NCBI RefSeq assembly: GCF_000014045.1
Contig: NC_008209.1
Coordinates: 3,805,001-3,869,000 of the forward strand
DNA: 64,000 nt
Reading direction: 5' to 3'
Source: Roseobacter denitrificans OCh 114
Lineage (GTDB): Bacteria > Pseudomonadota > Alphaproteobacteria > Rhodobacterales > Rhodobacteraceae
The notes below the pieces were generated by a model. That model was not told the DNA's origin. It made no database searches and worked only from the letters and a program-made list of their open reading frames with translations. Position numbers and translations under genes: made by a program. Shown here one piece after another: positions 36,382-46,756 of this stretch. Positions within the stretch are counted from its first letter, which is position 1. Every line of letters starts with the position of its first letter.

Positions 36382-38653
36382 ATGTCAGACACACCGAACC
36401 TGCGCCAGGCCGCGTTGGATTATCATGAACACCCCAAGCCCGGAAAACTGGAAATTCGCGCAACCAAGCCGCTGGCCAACGGGCGCGATCTGGCACGGGC
36501 CTATTCGCCCGGTGTGGCCGAAGCCTGCATTGAAATCCAAAAGGACCCTGCCACCGCTGCACGCTATACCTCCCGCGCGAACCTTGTGGCGGTAGTTACC
36601 AACGGCACGGCGGTCCTGGGTCTTGGCAACATCGGCGCGCTGGCCTCAAAGCCGGTCATGGAAGGCAAAGCGGTGCTGTTCAAGAAATTTGCCAGCATCG
36701 ACTGTTTTGACATCGAGGTGGACCAGTCGGACCCGGAAAAGCTGGCGGACATCGTCTGCGCGCTGGAACCCACCTTCGGCGCGATCAACCTCGAAGACAT
36801 CAAGGCCCCTGATTGTTTCACCGTTGAACGGATTTGCCGCGAGCGGATGAAAATCCCGGTCTTTCATGACGATCAGCACGGGACGGCCATCGTTGTCGGT
36901 GCGGCTGCAAAGAATGCTCTTTTTGTGGCGGGCAAGCGCTTTGAAGACATCAAGATCGTCTCAACCGGTGGCGGTGCTGCGGGCATCGCCTGCTTGAACA
37001 TGTTGCTGAAACTGGGGGTAAAACGCGAGAACGTCTGGCTCTGCGATATTCATGGCCTTGTGTATGAGGGCCGCGAAGTCGACATGAACCCGATCAAATC
37101 CGAGTTTGCGCAGCGCTCTGATCTGCGCACGCTCGACGACGTGATTGATGGCGCCGACCTGTTTCTGGGGCTGTCCGGGCCGGGGGTTCTGAAACCTGAA
37201 ATGGTTCAGCGTATGGCGAAAAAACCCATCGTTTTTGCGCTTGCGAACCCGACACCGGAGATCCTGCCCAGTGAGGTGCGCTCCGTAGCGCCGGATGCGA
37301 TCATCGCGACAGGGCGCTCCGACTTTCCAAATCAGGTCAACAATGTCCTGTGCTTTCCATTTATTTTCCGCGGCGCATTGGACGTCGGGGCCACCACGAT
37401 CAACGATGAAATGCAACTGGCCTGCATTGAAGGTATCGCAGAACTCGCCCGCGCGACCACGTCGGCTGAGGCGGCGGCAGCCTATCAGGGCGAAGCGATG
37501 ACATTCGGCAGCGAATATCTGATTCCGAAACCCTTTGATCCGCGCCTTGTGGCGGTCGTGTCCTCGGCGGTTGCCAAGGCCGCGATGGACACAGGCGTAG
37601 CCAGCCGCCCGATTGACGACCTTGGTGCATATCGCGAAAAACTCAAAGGGTCGGTGTTCAAATCGGCTTTGCTTATGCGCCCGGTGTTTCAGGCGGCAAG
37701 GCAGTCCCCGCGCCGCATCGTTTTTGCCGAAGGCGAAGACGAAAGGGTGCTGCGCGCCAGTCAGGCCATGCTGGAGGAAACCAACGAGCGTCCTATCCTC
37801 ATCGGGCGTCCCGAGGTCATCGAAATGCGCATTGAAAAGGCGGGGCTGACGATCCAGCTTGGTCGCGACGTCGATCTGGTGAACCCGGAAAATGACCCGC
37901 GTTATCGCGACTACTGGGAAAGCTATCACGAATTGCGCGCGCAGCGGTGTAACACCAGACCTTGCGCGGGCCATCATGCGCACCAACACGACGGCCATCG
38001 GTGCGGTTATGGTCCACCGGGAAGAGGCCGACAGCATGATATGCGGTACTTTTGGCGAATTCAGCTGGCATCTCAATTACATCACCCAGATTCTGGGCAG
38101 AAAGAACCTACACCCCGTCGGCGCGCTTTCGATGATGATCCTCGAAGACGGGCCGCTGTTCATCGCGGACACGCAGGTGCACCTTCATCCCACCCACGAA
38201 GAAATCGCCGAAATCGCCATCGGGGCTGCACGCCATGTGCGTCGTTTCGGCGTTGAGCCAAAGATTGCCTTTTGCTCGCAATCACAGTTCGGCAACAAGG
38301 GCGAAGGCACCGGCGGGCGGCTGCGCGGTGCCATTGCGTTGCTCGACCGCGGCAACCATGACTTCTGCTATGAGGGCGAGATGAACATCGACACAGCGCT
38401 CGACGCAGAGCTGCGCGCGCGCATCCTGCCCGGCAATCGCATGGAGGGGGCCGCGAATGTGCTGATCTTTGCCCATGCCGATGCTGCCTCGGGCGTGCGC
38501 AACATCCTGAAAATGAAAGGCGGCGGGCTTGAGGTCGGGCCGATCTTGATGGGCATGGGCAACAAGGCGCATATCGTATCGCCCTCGATTACGGCACGCG
38601 GGCTGCTGAACGTCTCCGCCATCGCGGGCACGCCGGTCGCTCAATATGGATGA
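36382..38653 (+). pseudogene. maeB: NADP-dependent malic enzyme, MaeB type, with a frameshift in the phosphotransacetylase-like domain
   Basis: Malic enzyme decarboxylates malate to pyruvate. The first frame (36382 to about 37947) gives the malic N-terminal domain (AYSPGVAEACIEIQKDP), the Rossmann domain (VSTGGGAAGIACLNMLLKLG) and the start of the PTA-like domain (RIVFAEGEDERVLRASQAML). After residue about 520 this frame runs into unrelated codons and stops at 38256. The sequence resumes in the +1 frame from about 37943 (SGVTPDLARAIMRTNTTAIG), ending at 38653. Joined, the length is about 756 residues, as expected. A loss of one CG unit from the CG-rich run at 37934-37942 would explain the shift. 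A base-calling or assembly error is as likely as a real mutation. Confidence 0.9.
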
Positions 38654-38744
38654 CCTTTGATCAATTCCACGTAATGAGCGGTGAAATAGCCTTTCCAAGT
38701 TTAACCCATGTCCCACGTATTGATCAGCGACGAAAGGAAGATGC

Positions 38745-39014
38745 GTGAAAAGGAAAATTCTCATGACGGCAGTCGGCGTGATGCTGAGCGCCTGCACGAC
38801 TGTCATAGACGAACGCATAACAACTGGCGTTTATCAGGGCGAGGAATACGAAATCCGTACGCGCACCCTGCAAGGGCGCGATGGCCCGTTCGAGCACTCG
38901 AGCGCCGTTTTCAAAGGGGCCACTCTGGTTTGCCGTATTGACAGTCCCGGTGACTGTGAAAAAGCTGCACAACACCTCATAAATGGTTATGATGATCGCG
39001 GCTTTAACCGCTGA
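38745..39014 (+). CDS. Small lipoprotein, tandem copy 1
   Basis: The 89-residue protein begins MKRKILMTAVGVMLSAC, a lipoprotein signal peptide with lipobox LSAC at residues 14-17, so it is probably lipid-anchored. The mature part is related to the next gene: YEIRTRTLQGRDGPFEHSS and CRIDSPGDCEKAA align with matching segments of the neighbour. Two cysteines in CRIDSPGDC could form a disulfide. Function unknown. Confidence 0.75.
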   Translation: MKRKILMTAVGVMLSACTTVIDERITTGVYQGEEYEIRTRTLQGRDGPFEHSSAVFKGATLVCRIDSPGDCEKAAQHLINGYDDRGFNR

Positions 39015-39089
39015 CAACGGCTTGGAGCGACAAATGAAACCGTACGTGTGACACGTCACCGCGCGCAGCAATACAAGGAGAGACGTATC

Positions 39090-39347
39090 ATGCAAACATG
39101 GAAGTGGGTGTTGGTTGCTGTAGTGGTTCTGGGAGGCTGCGCCGAGGTTATCGAGGAAAGCTACGGTAGCATTGTAGTGGACGGGCAGACCTATGAAGTG
39201 CGTAATCGTGTGATGGACGGCCGCAACGGAACCTATACGCACACGAGCGTCATTGTCCGAAATGCGCCGCAAACCTGCCTGCCAGATAGTCCGGGCGATT
39301 GCCGTGCCGCTGTAAAGAATGCGCTGAGCAACAACGGCCGTCGCTAA
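39090..39347 (+). CDS. Small lipoprotein, tandem copy 2
   Basis: The ATG at 39090, after AAGGAGAG, gives 85 residues. The signal peptide MQTWKWVLVAVVVLGGC has a lipobox at residues 14-17. The mature part (YEVRNRVMDGRNGTYTHTS, CLPDSPGDCRAAVKN) is a paralogue of the preceding gene. The pair are 75 bases apart on the same strand and may be cotranscribed. A frame extension upstream to 39048 is not needed. Function unknown. Confidence 0.78.
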   Translation: MQTWKWVLVAVVVLGGCAEVIEESYGSIVVDGQTYEVRNRVMDGRNGTYTHTSVIVRNAPQTCLPDSPGDCRAAVKNALSNNGRR

Positions 39348-39444
39348 CCTTTCAAAGCAAGACAGATACATGTTCCGCCAAGGCTTGCCCTCGCTTTAAC
39401 GTGGGCGTAACCATAAGCAATTGCCAAGCTTAGGGGTGCCAGAA

Positions 39445-41337
39445 ATGACATATAAAGACGTTTACCGGGCAAGTCTGGAAGATCCGGAACGCTTTTGGAT
39501 GCAGGCAGCGGAAGCGATAGACTGGGACCGCAAACCCTCCAAAGCGCTGTTTGACCGCGGCGAACATATCTATGAGTGGTACGCGGACGGGCTCGTCAAC
39601 GGCTGTTACAACGCGGTTGACCGTCACGTGACCGCCGGGCGCGGTGGGCAGGCGGCGATCATATACGACAGCCCCGTTACAGGGACGAAATCTACGCTCA
39701 GCTATGCCGATCTGCAAACCAAGGTGGCGTCCTTGGCCGGTGCGATGGTTGCCCAAGGTGTTGGCAAGGGCGACCGGGTCATCATCTACATGCCGATGAT
39801 CCCCGAAGCGCTGGAGGCGATGCTGGCCTGTGCGCGCATCGGTGCGGTGCATTCTGTCGTCTTTGGCGGCTTTGCCGCGAACGAGTTGGCCGTGCGCATT
39901 GATGATTGCCAGCCCAAGGCGATACTGGCTGCCTCTTGCGGGTTGGAACCGGGGCGCGTGGTCCATTACAAACCGCTGCTGGATGGGGCCATCGAACTGG
40001 CCGACCATAAACCTGACTTTTGCCTGATCCTGCAACGGGAACAGGAAATGGCCGAGTTGACCCCCGGTCGTGATCTTGACTGGCACGACGCCCAAAACGG
40101 TGTGCCGCCCGCCGACTGTGTCCCGGTCGAGGGCAACCACCCGGCTTATATCCTCTATACGTCCGGCACGACGGGCGCGCCCAAAGGTGTGGTCAGACCG
40201 ACCGGCGGTCATCTGGTCGCGCTGAATTGGACGATGAAAAACATCTATGACGTGGACCCCGGGGATGTCTTCTGGGCGGCCTCGGATGTGGGTTGGGTCG
40301 TGGGCCACAGCTACATTTGCTACGGGCCTCTGATCCATGGCAATACAACCGTGGTGTTCGAAGGCAAACCCGTGGGCACGCCGGACGCAGGCACCTTCTG
40401 GCGTGTGATCTCTGAACATAACGTGCGCAGCTTTTTCACCGCCCCGACAGCGATCCGCGCGGTAAAACGCGAAGACCCCAAGGGGCTGGAGCGGGAAAAA
40501 TATGACCTATCTTGCCTGCGGTCCCTCTATCTGGCGGGCGAGCGGGCTGACCCTGATACGATCCAATGGGCGCAGGATATCCTGAACGTCCCCGTCTATG
40601 ACCATTGGTGGCAGACCGAAACGGGTTGGACGATCGCGGGCAATCCAGCGGGTCTTGAGGCGCTGCCGGTCAAGATCGGCTCCCCCACGGTCGCGATGCC
40701 GGGATATGACGTGCAAATCCTTGACGAAGCAGGCCATCCGCAAAAGCCCGGTGAGTTGGGGGCCATCGCGATCAAACTGCCGCTGCCACCCGGCACATTA
40801 CCCACCCTGTGGAACGCTGCGGATCGCTACAAGAAAAGCTACCTCAACGCTTTTCCCGGATATTATGAAACCGGCGATGCGGGCATGATCGACGAGGACG
40901 GATATCTCTATATCATGGCGCGCACCGATGATGTGATCAACGTCGCAGGCCACCGCCTGTCCACGGGTGCCATGGAAGAGGTGCTCGCCAGCCACCCCGA
41001 TGTGGCGGAATGCGCGGTCGTCGGTGTGAGTGACCAGCTAAAAGGGCAATCTCCCCTTGGTCTTGTCTGCCTGACCAAAGGCGTCAACCGACCCCACGGC
41101 GAAATTACCTCCGAATGCGTCAAGCTGATCCGGGACAAGATTGGCCCCGTCGCGGCGTTCAAGAATGCGCTGGTTGTGGATCGCCTGCCCAAGACCCGGT
41201 CGGGCAAAATCCTGCGGGCAACCGTTGTCAAGATTGCGGACAATCAGGAGTTCAAACTGCCCGCCACCATAGATGACCCGGCCATTCTGGACGAAATCAG
41301 AGACGCCCTGCAAACGATCGGATACGCCAAGGGCTGA
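39445..41337 (+). CDS. prpE: Propionyl-CoA synthetase
   Basis: The ATG at 39445 is preceded by AGGGGTG and gives 630 residues. It is an acetyl-CoA-synthetase-family enzyme: an N-terminal ACAS domain (YKDVYRASLEDPERFWMQAA), the loop YILYTSGTTGAPKGVVRPTG, the Asp of YETGDAGMIDEDGYLYIMAR with TDDVINVAGHRLSTGAMEE, and the catalytic lysine in PKTRSGKILRATVVKIADNQ. The overall signature and length match PrpE rather than Acs. It activates propionate, for example from odd-chain fatty acids handled by the beta-oxidation operon. A terminator follows. Confidence 0.92.
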   Translation: MTYKDVYRASLEDPERFWMQAAEAIDWDRKPSKALFDRGEHIYEWYADGLVNGCYNAVDRHVTAGRGGQAAIIYDSPVTGTKSTLSYADLQTKVASLAGAMVAQGVGKGDRVIIYMPMIPEALEAMLACARIGAVHSVVFGGFAANELAVRIDDCQPKAILAASCGLEPGRVVHYKPLLDGAIELADHKPDFCLILQREQEMAELTPGRDLDWHDAQNGVPPADCVPVEGNHPAYILYTSGTTGAPKGVVRPTGGHLVALNWTMKNIYDVDPGDVFWAASDVGWVVGHSYICYGPLIHGNTTVVFEGKPVGTPDAGTFWRVISEHNVRSFFTAPTAIRAVKREDPKGLEREKYDLSCLRSLYLAGERADPDTIQWAQDILNVPVYDHWWQTETGWTIAGNPAGLEALPVKIGSPTVAMPGYDVQILDEAGHPQKPGELGAIAIKLPLPPGTLPTLWNAADRYKKSYLNAFPGYYETGDAGMIDEDGYLYIMARTDDVINVAGHRLSTGAMEEVLASHPDVAECAVVGVSDQLKGQSPLGLVCLTKGVNRPHGEITSECVKLIRDKIGPVAAFKNALVVDRLPKTRSGKILRATVVKIADNQEFKLPATIDDPAILDEIRDALQTIGYAKG

Positions 41338-41360
41338 TAGCTTTTGCCGGGTTGAACGAA

Positions 41361-41387
41361 AAAAGCAGCCCCGAATGGGACTGCTTT
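41361..41387 (+). terminator. Hairpin terminator after prpE
   Basis: AAAGCAG and CTGCTTT flank a CCC/GGG core (41361-41387) with one mismatched pair and a GAAT loop, 24 bases past the prpE stop. No long T-run follows. It separates prpE from the convergent csbD gene. Confidence 0.6.
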
Positions 41388-41507
41388 GACTTATCGCGTT
41401 TGACGAAATACCTGAGGCATCGCGTACTACTCAAGGCACAGAAATCTGTCATTTCAGGCAGCTTGATACACCTCAGGATTTCGCTTTCCGCTTATGGCGC
41501 CAAAGGA

Positions 41508-41717
41508 TCAGGCGGCATCTTTCAGGTTGGCAAAGAACTTGTCGACCTGCGTTTCCGCATCCGATTTCGCCATGCCATAGCGTTCCTGGATCAAACCCAC
41601 GAAGCGTTCCCGCTCACCGGCGGCTTGCTGGATCTCGTCATCCGTCAGATCCCCCCACTGCGATTTGATCTCGCCAGTCATCTTCGACCAGTTGCCTTTG
41701 ATTACGTCCCAATTCAT
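41508..41717 (-). CDS. CsbD-family stress protein
   Basis: The 69-residue protein MNWDVIKGNWSKMTGEIKSQ and GDLTDDEIQQAAGERERFVG is a canonical CsbD-like domain: small, helical and highly charged. Members are induced by general stress in many bacteria; the molecular function is unclear. It is monocistronic, with GGAGAGACACC before its start. The 214-base gap to 41931 shows no gene. Confidence 0.9.
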   Translation of the reverse strand: MNWDVIKGNWSKMTGEIKSQWGDLTDDEIQQAAGERERFVGLIQERYGMAKSDAETQVDKFFANLKDAA

Positions 41718-41931
41718 GGTGTCTCTCCTTCGTCTGTAACAGTCTCAGTTGAGTAAAACGCATGCGCATCATGCGTCCTTCACTGCATCAACGTACCAAT
41801 CCGCCATTGGTTCCATCCCGGACAGATTTTTAGGCGTCATACGAAAATTCTGAACCACGCACCGCGGCCTGAAATCAATAATTTCAACGCGCTACGTGAT
41901 ACATAGTGTTTCAGATATTTCGTCAGACGTT

Positions 41932-43140
41932 TTAGTCGTCCGTTTTCGAGGCGCGTTCACCGTCCTGCGGTGTCAGATCGTAGGGTGCTGCCACTTTCCA
42001 GACGTGATCAGGGATCATGTTCTTCATCTTTGCCGGTTCTTCGCGGCGCAGATGCAGGATTGTTTCGGCCGCTTTCATCTCGATCCGCGTGCGCGCAAAT
42101 TCAAGGCCGCGTGGGCCGATGCGCGGTTGCAGCCAACTGACAATTGGGCGCAGCCAATCGGGCATACGGCGCAAGGGCAACCCGCCCGCTGCGCGCGCCG
42201 TGTTGGCAATGAACCCTTTCACGGCATTGGCCCGCTTGCCCGCAGAACCGGGGGTCTGCAACTGGATACGATCGCCCAGTCCTGCCAGCATTTCGGCCCC
42301 GCGCGCGTTGCGCACGAGCAGCCATTGACCCCCCTCACCGCCCATATAACCCACCGTGATGTCCGCCAGACTGTTGGTGTAATCAACGCAGGTGCGGCAG
42401 GTCAGCGGAAAGAAGTCACGTGGCAAATCAGAAATCGGCAGCGACAAAAAGGGGATGAGCCGCTGACGTCCATCCGTAAACCGCAACTCCACCTGATAAT
42501 CCGCGCGGAACTCAAGATAGGTGATCGTTTCAGGGGCCTCATCCAGCAGCGCCAGAAACCTGTGGAAGTTTTCGGTCGTAGTATTGTCAGAACAGGGCGT
42601 GCCAATGACATAGAGACGCTCCAACCCCAGATCCGCCTCCAGCGCGCGCAGGGCGTAAATCTGGCAGGGGATGCCAATCACAGCGAGCCGGTTGAACCCC
42701 TGTGCCTGTGCCTCTTCGAGCAAAGCCAGCAGCGGCGCATATCCCATACGCATGCCGCGCGCGCGCGCCATATCGCTGGCCTCGGTAATCAACGCAGGTT
42801 TGGGCCGCCAGCGGTCGGCATCATCCGGCACCATCGTCAGCACCGCATCGACACGACCCCGCGTCAGCAAATCCGCGGCCAGCGCGGTCGTGATACCCGT
42901 CCATTGCGCACCCTCCGCAGGGGCCACCATGCGCGCGCGGTGCATTGCCTTGAACGGGCCGAAAAAGGTTTCATCGCCTGTGCCGCGCGCGCGCCCATGC
43001 ACGGCCTTTTCCAGTGCGGGATAATCCGGCGCAATAAACTGGCAGGCCTTACCGCAGGCGCGCGGGTCCTTCAGGCGCGAAACACCGCAATCCGTACACA
43101 GCCCACGCGGGGCGGGGTCGCGAAACTCAGGCGTCAGCAT
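41932..43140 (-). CDS. Coenzyme F420 hydrogenase/dehydrogenase beta-subunit family protein (FrhB/BciB-like)
   Basis: The 402-residue protein has N-terminal cysteines Cys15, Cys18, Cys29 and Cys33 (GLCTDCGVSRLKDPRACGKAC) and a second cluster, FFPLTCRTCVDYTNSLADIT, both expected to hold iron-sulfur clusters. NRLAVIGIPCQIYALRALEA is the FAD-binding region of the family. The family includes FrhB and BciB, the 8-vinyl reductase of bacteriochlorophyll synthesis. No photosynthesis gene is present in this window, so the substrate is unknown. It overlaps the end of the NAD kinase gene by one base, which suggests an NADPH-dependent reductive role (inference). Confidence 0.85.
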   Translation of the reverse strand: MLTPEFRDPAPRGLCTDCGVSRLKDPRACGKACQFIAPDYPALEKAVHGRARGTGDETFFGPFKAMHRARMVAPAEGAQWTGITTALAADLLTRGRVDAVLTMVPDDADRWRPKPALITEASDMARARGMRMGYAPLLALLEEAQAQGFNRLAVIGIPCQIYALRALEADLGLERLYVIGTPCSDNTTTENFHRFLALLDEAPETITYLEFRADYQVELRFTDGRQRLIPFLSLPISDLPRDFFPLTCRTCVDYTNSLADITVGYMGGEGGQWLLVRNARGAEMLAGLGDRIQLQTPGSAGKRANAVKGFIANTARAAGGLPLRRMPDWLRPIVSWLQPRIGPRGLEFARTRIEMKAAETILHLRREEPAKMKNMIPDHVWKVAAPYDLTPQDGERASKTDD

Positions 43141-43901
43141 CAGGTAAACTGCTCATTGATCAGGCGCTCCTCAAGACCGTGGCCCGGATCAAACAGAATG
43201 CGATGTGCCACCGATGGCTCGGAGCGGATTTCGACCGAGGTCACATCCATCACCGATTGCGCATCCGCTTCGGCCATCACCGGGCGCTTGTCATGCTCCA
43301 GCACATCAAAGCGCACCGTTGCATCCTGCGGCAGCAGGGCCCCCCGCCAGCGGCGCGGGCGAAAGGCGCTCATCGCAGTCAGCGCCAGCACCGCCGACCC
43401 GATGGGCAAAATCGGCCCGTGCGCCGAGTAGTTATAGGCGGTGGAACCTGCGGGCGTGCTCAACAAGGCGCCATCGCAGACCAGTTCGGCCATGCGCAAA
43501 CGGCCATCAATCGTCACCCGCAACTTGGCCGCCTGCGGGCCGGTCCGCAGCAGGGAAACCTCGTTGATCGCCAGCGCCTTGGTGGTCGATCCATCCGCGC
43601 AGGTCGCGGTCATGACCAGCGGGTTGATGACCTCTTCTTCGGCGGCGGCCAGACGCGCGGGCAAATCGCTTTCAGCATAGGCATTCATCAAAAAGCCGAT
43701 GGTGCCCCGGTTCATGCCGTAGACCGGCGCGGGGTGATCCTGCGTCGCATGCAAGGTTTGCAACATGAAACCATCACCCCCCAATGCGACAATGACATCC
43801 GCCTCTTGAACATCGACATTGCCATAGCGGGTCACAAGCGCTGCACGGGCCGTCTGCGCAACATCCGCACGGCTGGCAGTAAAGGCGATCTTGCTGGTCA
43901 T
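43140..43901 (-). CDS. nadK: NAD kinase
   Basis: Starting at ATG 43899-43901 the protein has 253 residues, matching short alphaproteobacterial NAD kinases. The catalytic GGDG motif is at residues 41-44 ([15 protein letters not shown]), followed by [12 protein letters not shown] and the second motif [20 protein letters not shown]. It makes NADP from NAD. The next gene in the operon is the FrhB-like reductase. The upstream extension of 14 residues is not needed. Confidence 0.94.
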   Translation of the reverse strand: MTSKIAFTASRADVAQTARAALVTRYGNVDVQEADVIVALGGDGFMLQTLHATQDHPAPVYGMNRGTIGFLMNAYAESDLPARLAAAEEEVINPLVMTATCADGSTTKALAINEVSLLRTGPQAAKLRVTIDGRLRMAELVCDGALLSTPAGSTAYNYSAHGPILPIGSAVLALTAMSAFRPRRWRGALLPQDATVRFDVLEHDKRPVMAEADAQSVMDVTSVEIRSEPSVAHRILFDPGHGLEERLINEQFT

Positions 43902-44124
43902 GGCAGGTTTCCGATCGGGGTCTTTGGACCTCAAAACAACCACATCTCTGTTCGCTTGACCAGCATGGCCGCTTGAATTTATGCGCTGCGTGATTGCAAG
44001 GCGCAGGCAGGATCACTAGACACGACGCATATTTCTGCTCGAGCGTCGCTTTACCGGCTTTGCCCGCGCTCTAGTTTCCGATACGAAACCGATCGAAACC
44101 TCATCATTCAAGGGAGATGCCCTC

Positions 44125-45420
44125 ATGAACGCCCCCCACCGCGCCCCTGGCTTTTTCACGCAATCGCTGGCTGACAGCGATCCTGAGCTTTTCGGCTCGA
44201 TCACGGATGAGCTGGGCCGCCAGCGTGACGAGATCGAGTTGATCGCGTCGGAAAACATCGTTTCTGCCGCCGTGCTTGAGGCGCAGGGCTCGATCATGAC
44301 CAACAAATACGCCGAAGGCTATCCCGGACGGCGCTATTATGGCGGCTGCCAGTTCGTCGATGTGGCCGAAAACCTCGCCATCGAGCGCGCCTGCAAACTC
44401 TTTGGTTGCGGCTTTGCCAATGTGCAGCCCAATTCCGGCAGCCAGGCCAATCAGGGCGTGTTCACTGCCCTCTTGCAGCCCGGCGACACCATCCTCGGCA
44501 TGAGCCTTGATGCGGGCGGGCACCTGACGCATGGCGCCAAGCCCAACCAGTCCGGCAAGTGGTTCAACGCCGTGCAATACGGTGTGCGCCGCGAAGACAA
44601 CCTGCTGGATTATGACCAGGTCGAAGCGCTCGCCAAGGAGCACCAGCCCAAGCTGATCATCGCCGGCGGCTCGGCCATCCCGCGCCAGATCGACTTTGCC
44701 CGCATGCGCGAAATCGCCGATATGGTCGGGGCGTATCTGCACGTGGACATGGCGCATTTCGCAGGCCTCGTGGCGGCGGGCGAACACCCAAGCCCCTTCC
44801 CGCACGCCCATGTGGCCACCACCACGACGCATAAGACCCTGCGCGGCCCGCGCGGCGGCATGATCCTGACGAACGACGAGGCGCTGGCGAAAAAGTTCAA
44901 CTCCGCCATCTTCCCCGGCATTCAGGGCGGCCCGCTGATGCATGTGATCGCTGCCAAGGCCGTGGCCTTTGGCGAGGCGCTGCGGCCCGATTTCAAATCC
45001 TACACCAAGCAGGTCATCGCCAACGCGCAGGCCCTGAGCGACCAGCTGATCAAGGGCGGGCTGGACACGATCACGCATGGCACCGACACCCATGTGGTGC
45101 TGGTCGACCTGCGCCCCAAGGGCGTGAAGGGCAATGCGACCGAAAAGGCGCTGGGGCGTGCGCATATCACCTGCAACAAGAACGGCGTGCCCTTTGATCC
45201 GGAAAAGCCGATGGTGACCTCCGGCATCCGTCTGGGCAGCCCTGCCGGGACGACGCGCGGGTTCGGCGAGCCGGAGTTCCGCCAGATCGCCGACTGGATC
45301 ATCGAAGTGGTCGACGGCCTCGCCGCCAACGGCGAAGACAACAACAGCGCCGTCGAAGCCAAGGTCAAAGCAGAAGTCGCACAACTCTGCGCAAGATTCC
45401 CAATGTATCCGAACCTCTAA
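44125..45420 (+). CDS. glyA: Serine hydroxymethyltransferase
   Basis: The 431-residue PLP enzyme interconverts serine and glycine while loading tetrahydrofolate with one carbon. The PLP-lysine segment is [59 protein letters not shown] and [20 protein letters not shown] are family landmarks. The start has GGGAGATG upstream. The 223-base upstream gap (43902-44124) shows no recognised riboswitch. A hairpin after the stop separates it from the convergent TRAP operon. Confidence 0.97.
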   Translation: MNAPHRAPGFFTQSLADSDPELFGSITDELGRQRDEIELIASENIVSAAVLEAQGSIMTNKYAEGYPGRRYYGGCQFVDVAENLAIERACKLFGCGFANVQPNSGSQANQGVFTALLQPGDTILGMSLDAGGHLTHGAKPNQSGKWFNAVQYGVRREDNLLDYDQVEALAKEHQPKLIIAGGSAIPRQIDFARMREIADMVGAYLHVDMAHFAGLVAAGEHPSPFPHAHVATTTTHKTLRGPRGGMILTNDEALAKKFNSAIFPGIQGGPLMHVIAAKAVAFGEALRPDFKSYTKQVIANAQALSDQLIKGGLDTITHGTDTHVVLVDLRPKGVKGNATEKALGRAHITCNKNGVPFDPEKPMVTSGIRLGSPAGTTRGFGEPEFRQIADWIIEVVDGLAANGEDNNSAVEAKVKAEVAQLCARFPMYPNL

Positions 45421-45429
45421 GCACCTCAC

Positions 45430-45455
45430 GGCCCCGCATGATCACATGCGGGGCC
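45430..45455. terminator. Bidirectional hairpin between glyA and the TRAP operon
   Basis: GGCCCCGCATG and CATGCGGGGCC form a perfect 11-base stem with an ATCA loop, nine bases after glyA and nine before the convergent dctM stop. It can serve both strands, though no T-run follows. Confidence 0.72.
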
Positions 45456-45463
45456 GGACCGGT

Positions 45464-46747
45464 TCAGCCCGCAACCCAGTTTGGCAAGGTCAGCGAGATG
45501 GCGGGCACAAAGGTAATCAGCATCAGCGCGATAAAGATCGCGATGTAAAACGGCCAGATCGTACGCACGGCTTTCTCCATCGGCAGTTTACCGACCGCAC
45601 AGCCGACAAAAAGGCAGGACCCGACCGGCGGCGTGCACAGACCAAGCCCCAGATTGACAAGCAGGATCATGCCAAACTGTATCGGGTCTATCCCGAGGCT
45701 GTGGGCCACCGGCAAAAAGATCGGCGTGCAGATCAGGATCAGCGCCGCCATGTCCATGATCATGCCAAGCACCAGCAAGATCAGGTTGATCATCAGCAAT
45801 ATCAGGATCGGGTTTTCCGTCATGCCGGTCAAAAGGTCCACGGTCTTGAGCGGCACCTGATAAAACGTCAGCATATAGGCAAAGGCCCCGGCACAGGCGA
45901 TCAGGATCATCACCATGGCCGTGGTCCTGACCGCCTGCGTCACCGCCGTGCGGAATTTGAGCCAGGTGATCGAACGGTAGACCAACAGGGTCACAAAGAA
46001 GGCATAAAGCGCTCCGAAAGCCCCGGACTCAGTGACCGTAAAGACACCGGACAACACGCCACCAACGATGATGACCGCCGTCAGAAGCCCCGGGATCGCG
46101 CCGAAGAACGCGATGACAAGTGCTGTCCAGCCGGGAAAGGCTTCGGCCTGATAGCCACGTCTTACCGCCACAAGATAGGCCGCCAGTGCAAGGCAGATGC
46201 ACATCAGGATGCCGGGTACCACACCGGCCAGAAACAGCTTTGAGATGGAAATGCCGCCCCCCGCCGCAATGGCAAAGATGATCATGTTGTGGCTGGGCGG
46301 GATGATGATGCCCGCGATGGAGGAGGTCACGGTGACGTTGACAGCGTAATCCGCATCATAGCCCTTTTCCTTCATCACAGGGACCAGAATGGAGCCGAGC
46401 GCGGAGATATCGGCAATCGCCGAGCCGGAGATGCCACCAAACAGCATGGAGGAAAACACATTGACGATCCCCAGACCGCCGCGCACCGCGCCAACAGCGG
46501 CAGAGGCGAATTTGACCAGCCGCATGGCAATGCCACCGTGGAACATCAACTCGCCTGCAAAGATGAAGAACGGGATGGCCATCAGGGCAAAAACATTGAT
46601 CCCGCTCACGATGCGCTGAAAGCCGATCATCAGGGGCAGCCCTTCGAACCAGAAGGCGGCAAGGGCGGAAATACCAAGCGCGAAAGCGACGGGCGTACCG
46701 ATCACGACGCAGAACGCGAAGACCCCCAGCAGAAACAAAATGCCCAC
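45464..46747 (-). CDS. TRAP transporter large permease (DctM)
   Basis: The 427-residue protein has about twelve membrane helices and DctM landmarks: FALMAIPFFIFAGELMFHGG, FGGISGSAIADISALGSILV and GIIIPPSHNMIIFAIAAGGG. It is the ion-coupled transport subunit of a tripartite ATP-independent system, working with DctQ and the DctP protein encoded just upstream. By operator and neighbours, the likely substrate is a uronate or unsaturated uronate (inference). Confidence 0.94.
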   Translation of the reverse strand: MGILFLLGVFAFCVVIGTPVAFALGISALAAFWFEGLPLMIGFQRIVSGINVFALMAIPFFIFAGELMFHGGIAMRLVKFASAAVGAVRGGLGIVNVFSSMLFGGISGSAIADISALGSILVPVMKEKGYDADYAVNVTVTSSIAGIIIPPSHNMIIFAIAAGGGISISKLFLAGVVPGILMCICLALAAYLVAVRRGYQAEAFPGWTALVIAFFGAIPGLLTAVIIVGGVLSGVFTVTESGAFGALYAFFVTLLVYRSITWLKFRTAVTQAVRTTAMVMILIACAGAFAYMLTFYQVPLKTVDLLTGMTENPILILLMINLILLVLGMIMDMAALILICTPIFLPVAHSLGIDPIQFGMILLVNLGLGLCTPPVGSCLFVGCAVGKLPMEKAVRTIWPFYIAIFIALMLITFVPAISLTLPNWVAG

Positions 46748-46756
46748 GCTATATCC

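Noticed and set aside
44104..45429. Long open frame opposite glyA (about 440 codons)
   Set aside because: Exactly antisense to a well conserved gene and arises from GC-rich codon structure; no domain could be recognised in it.
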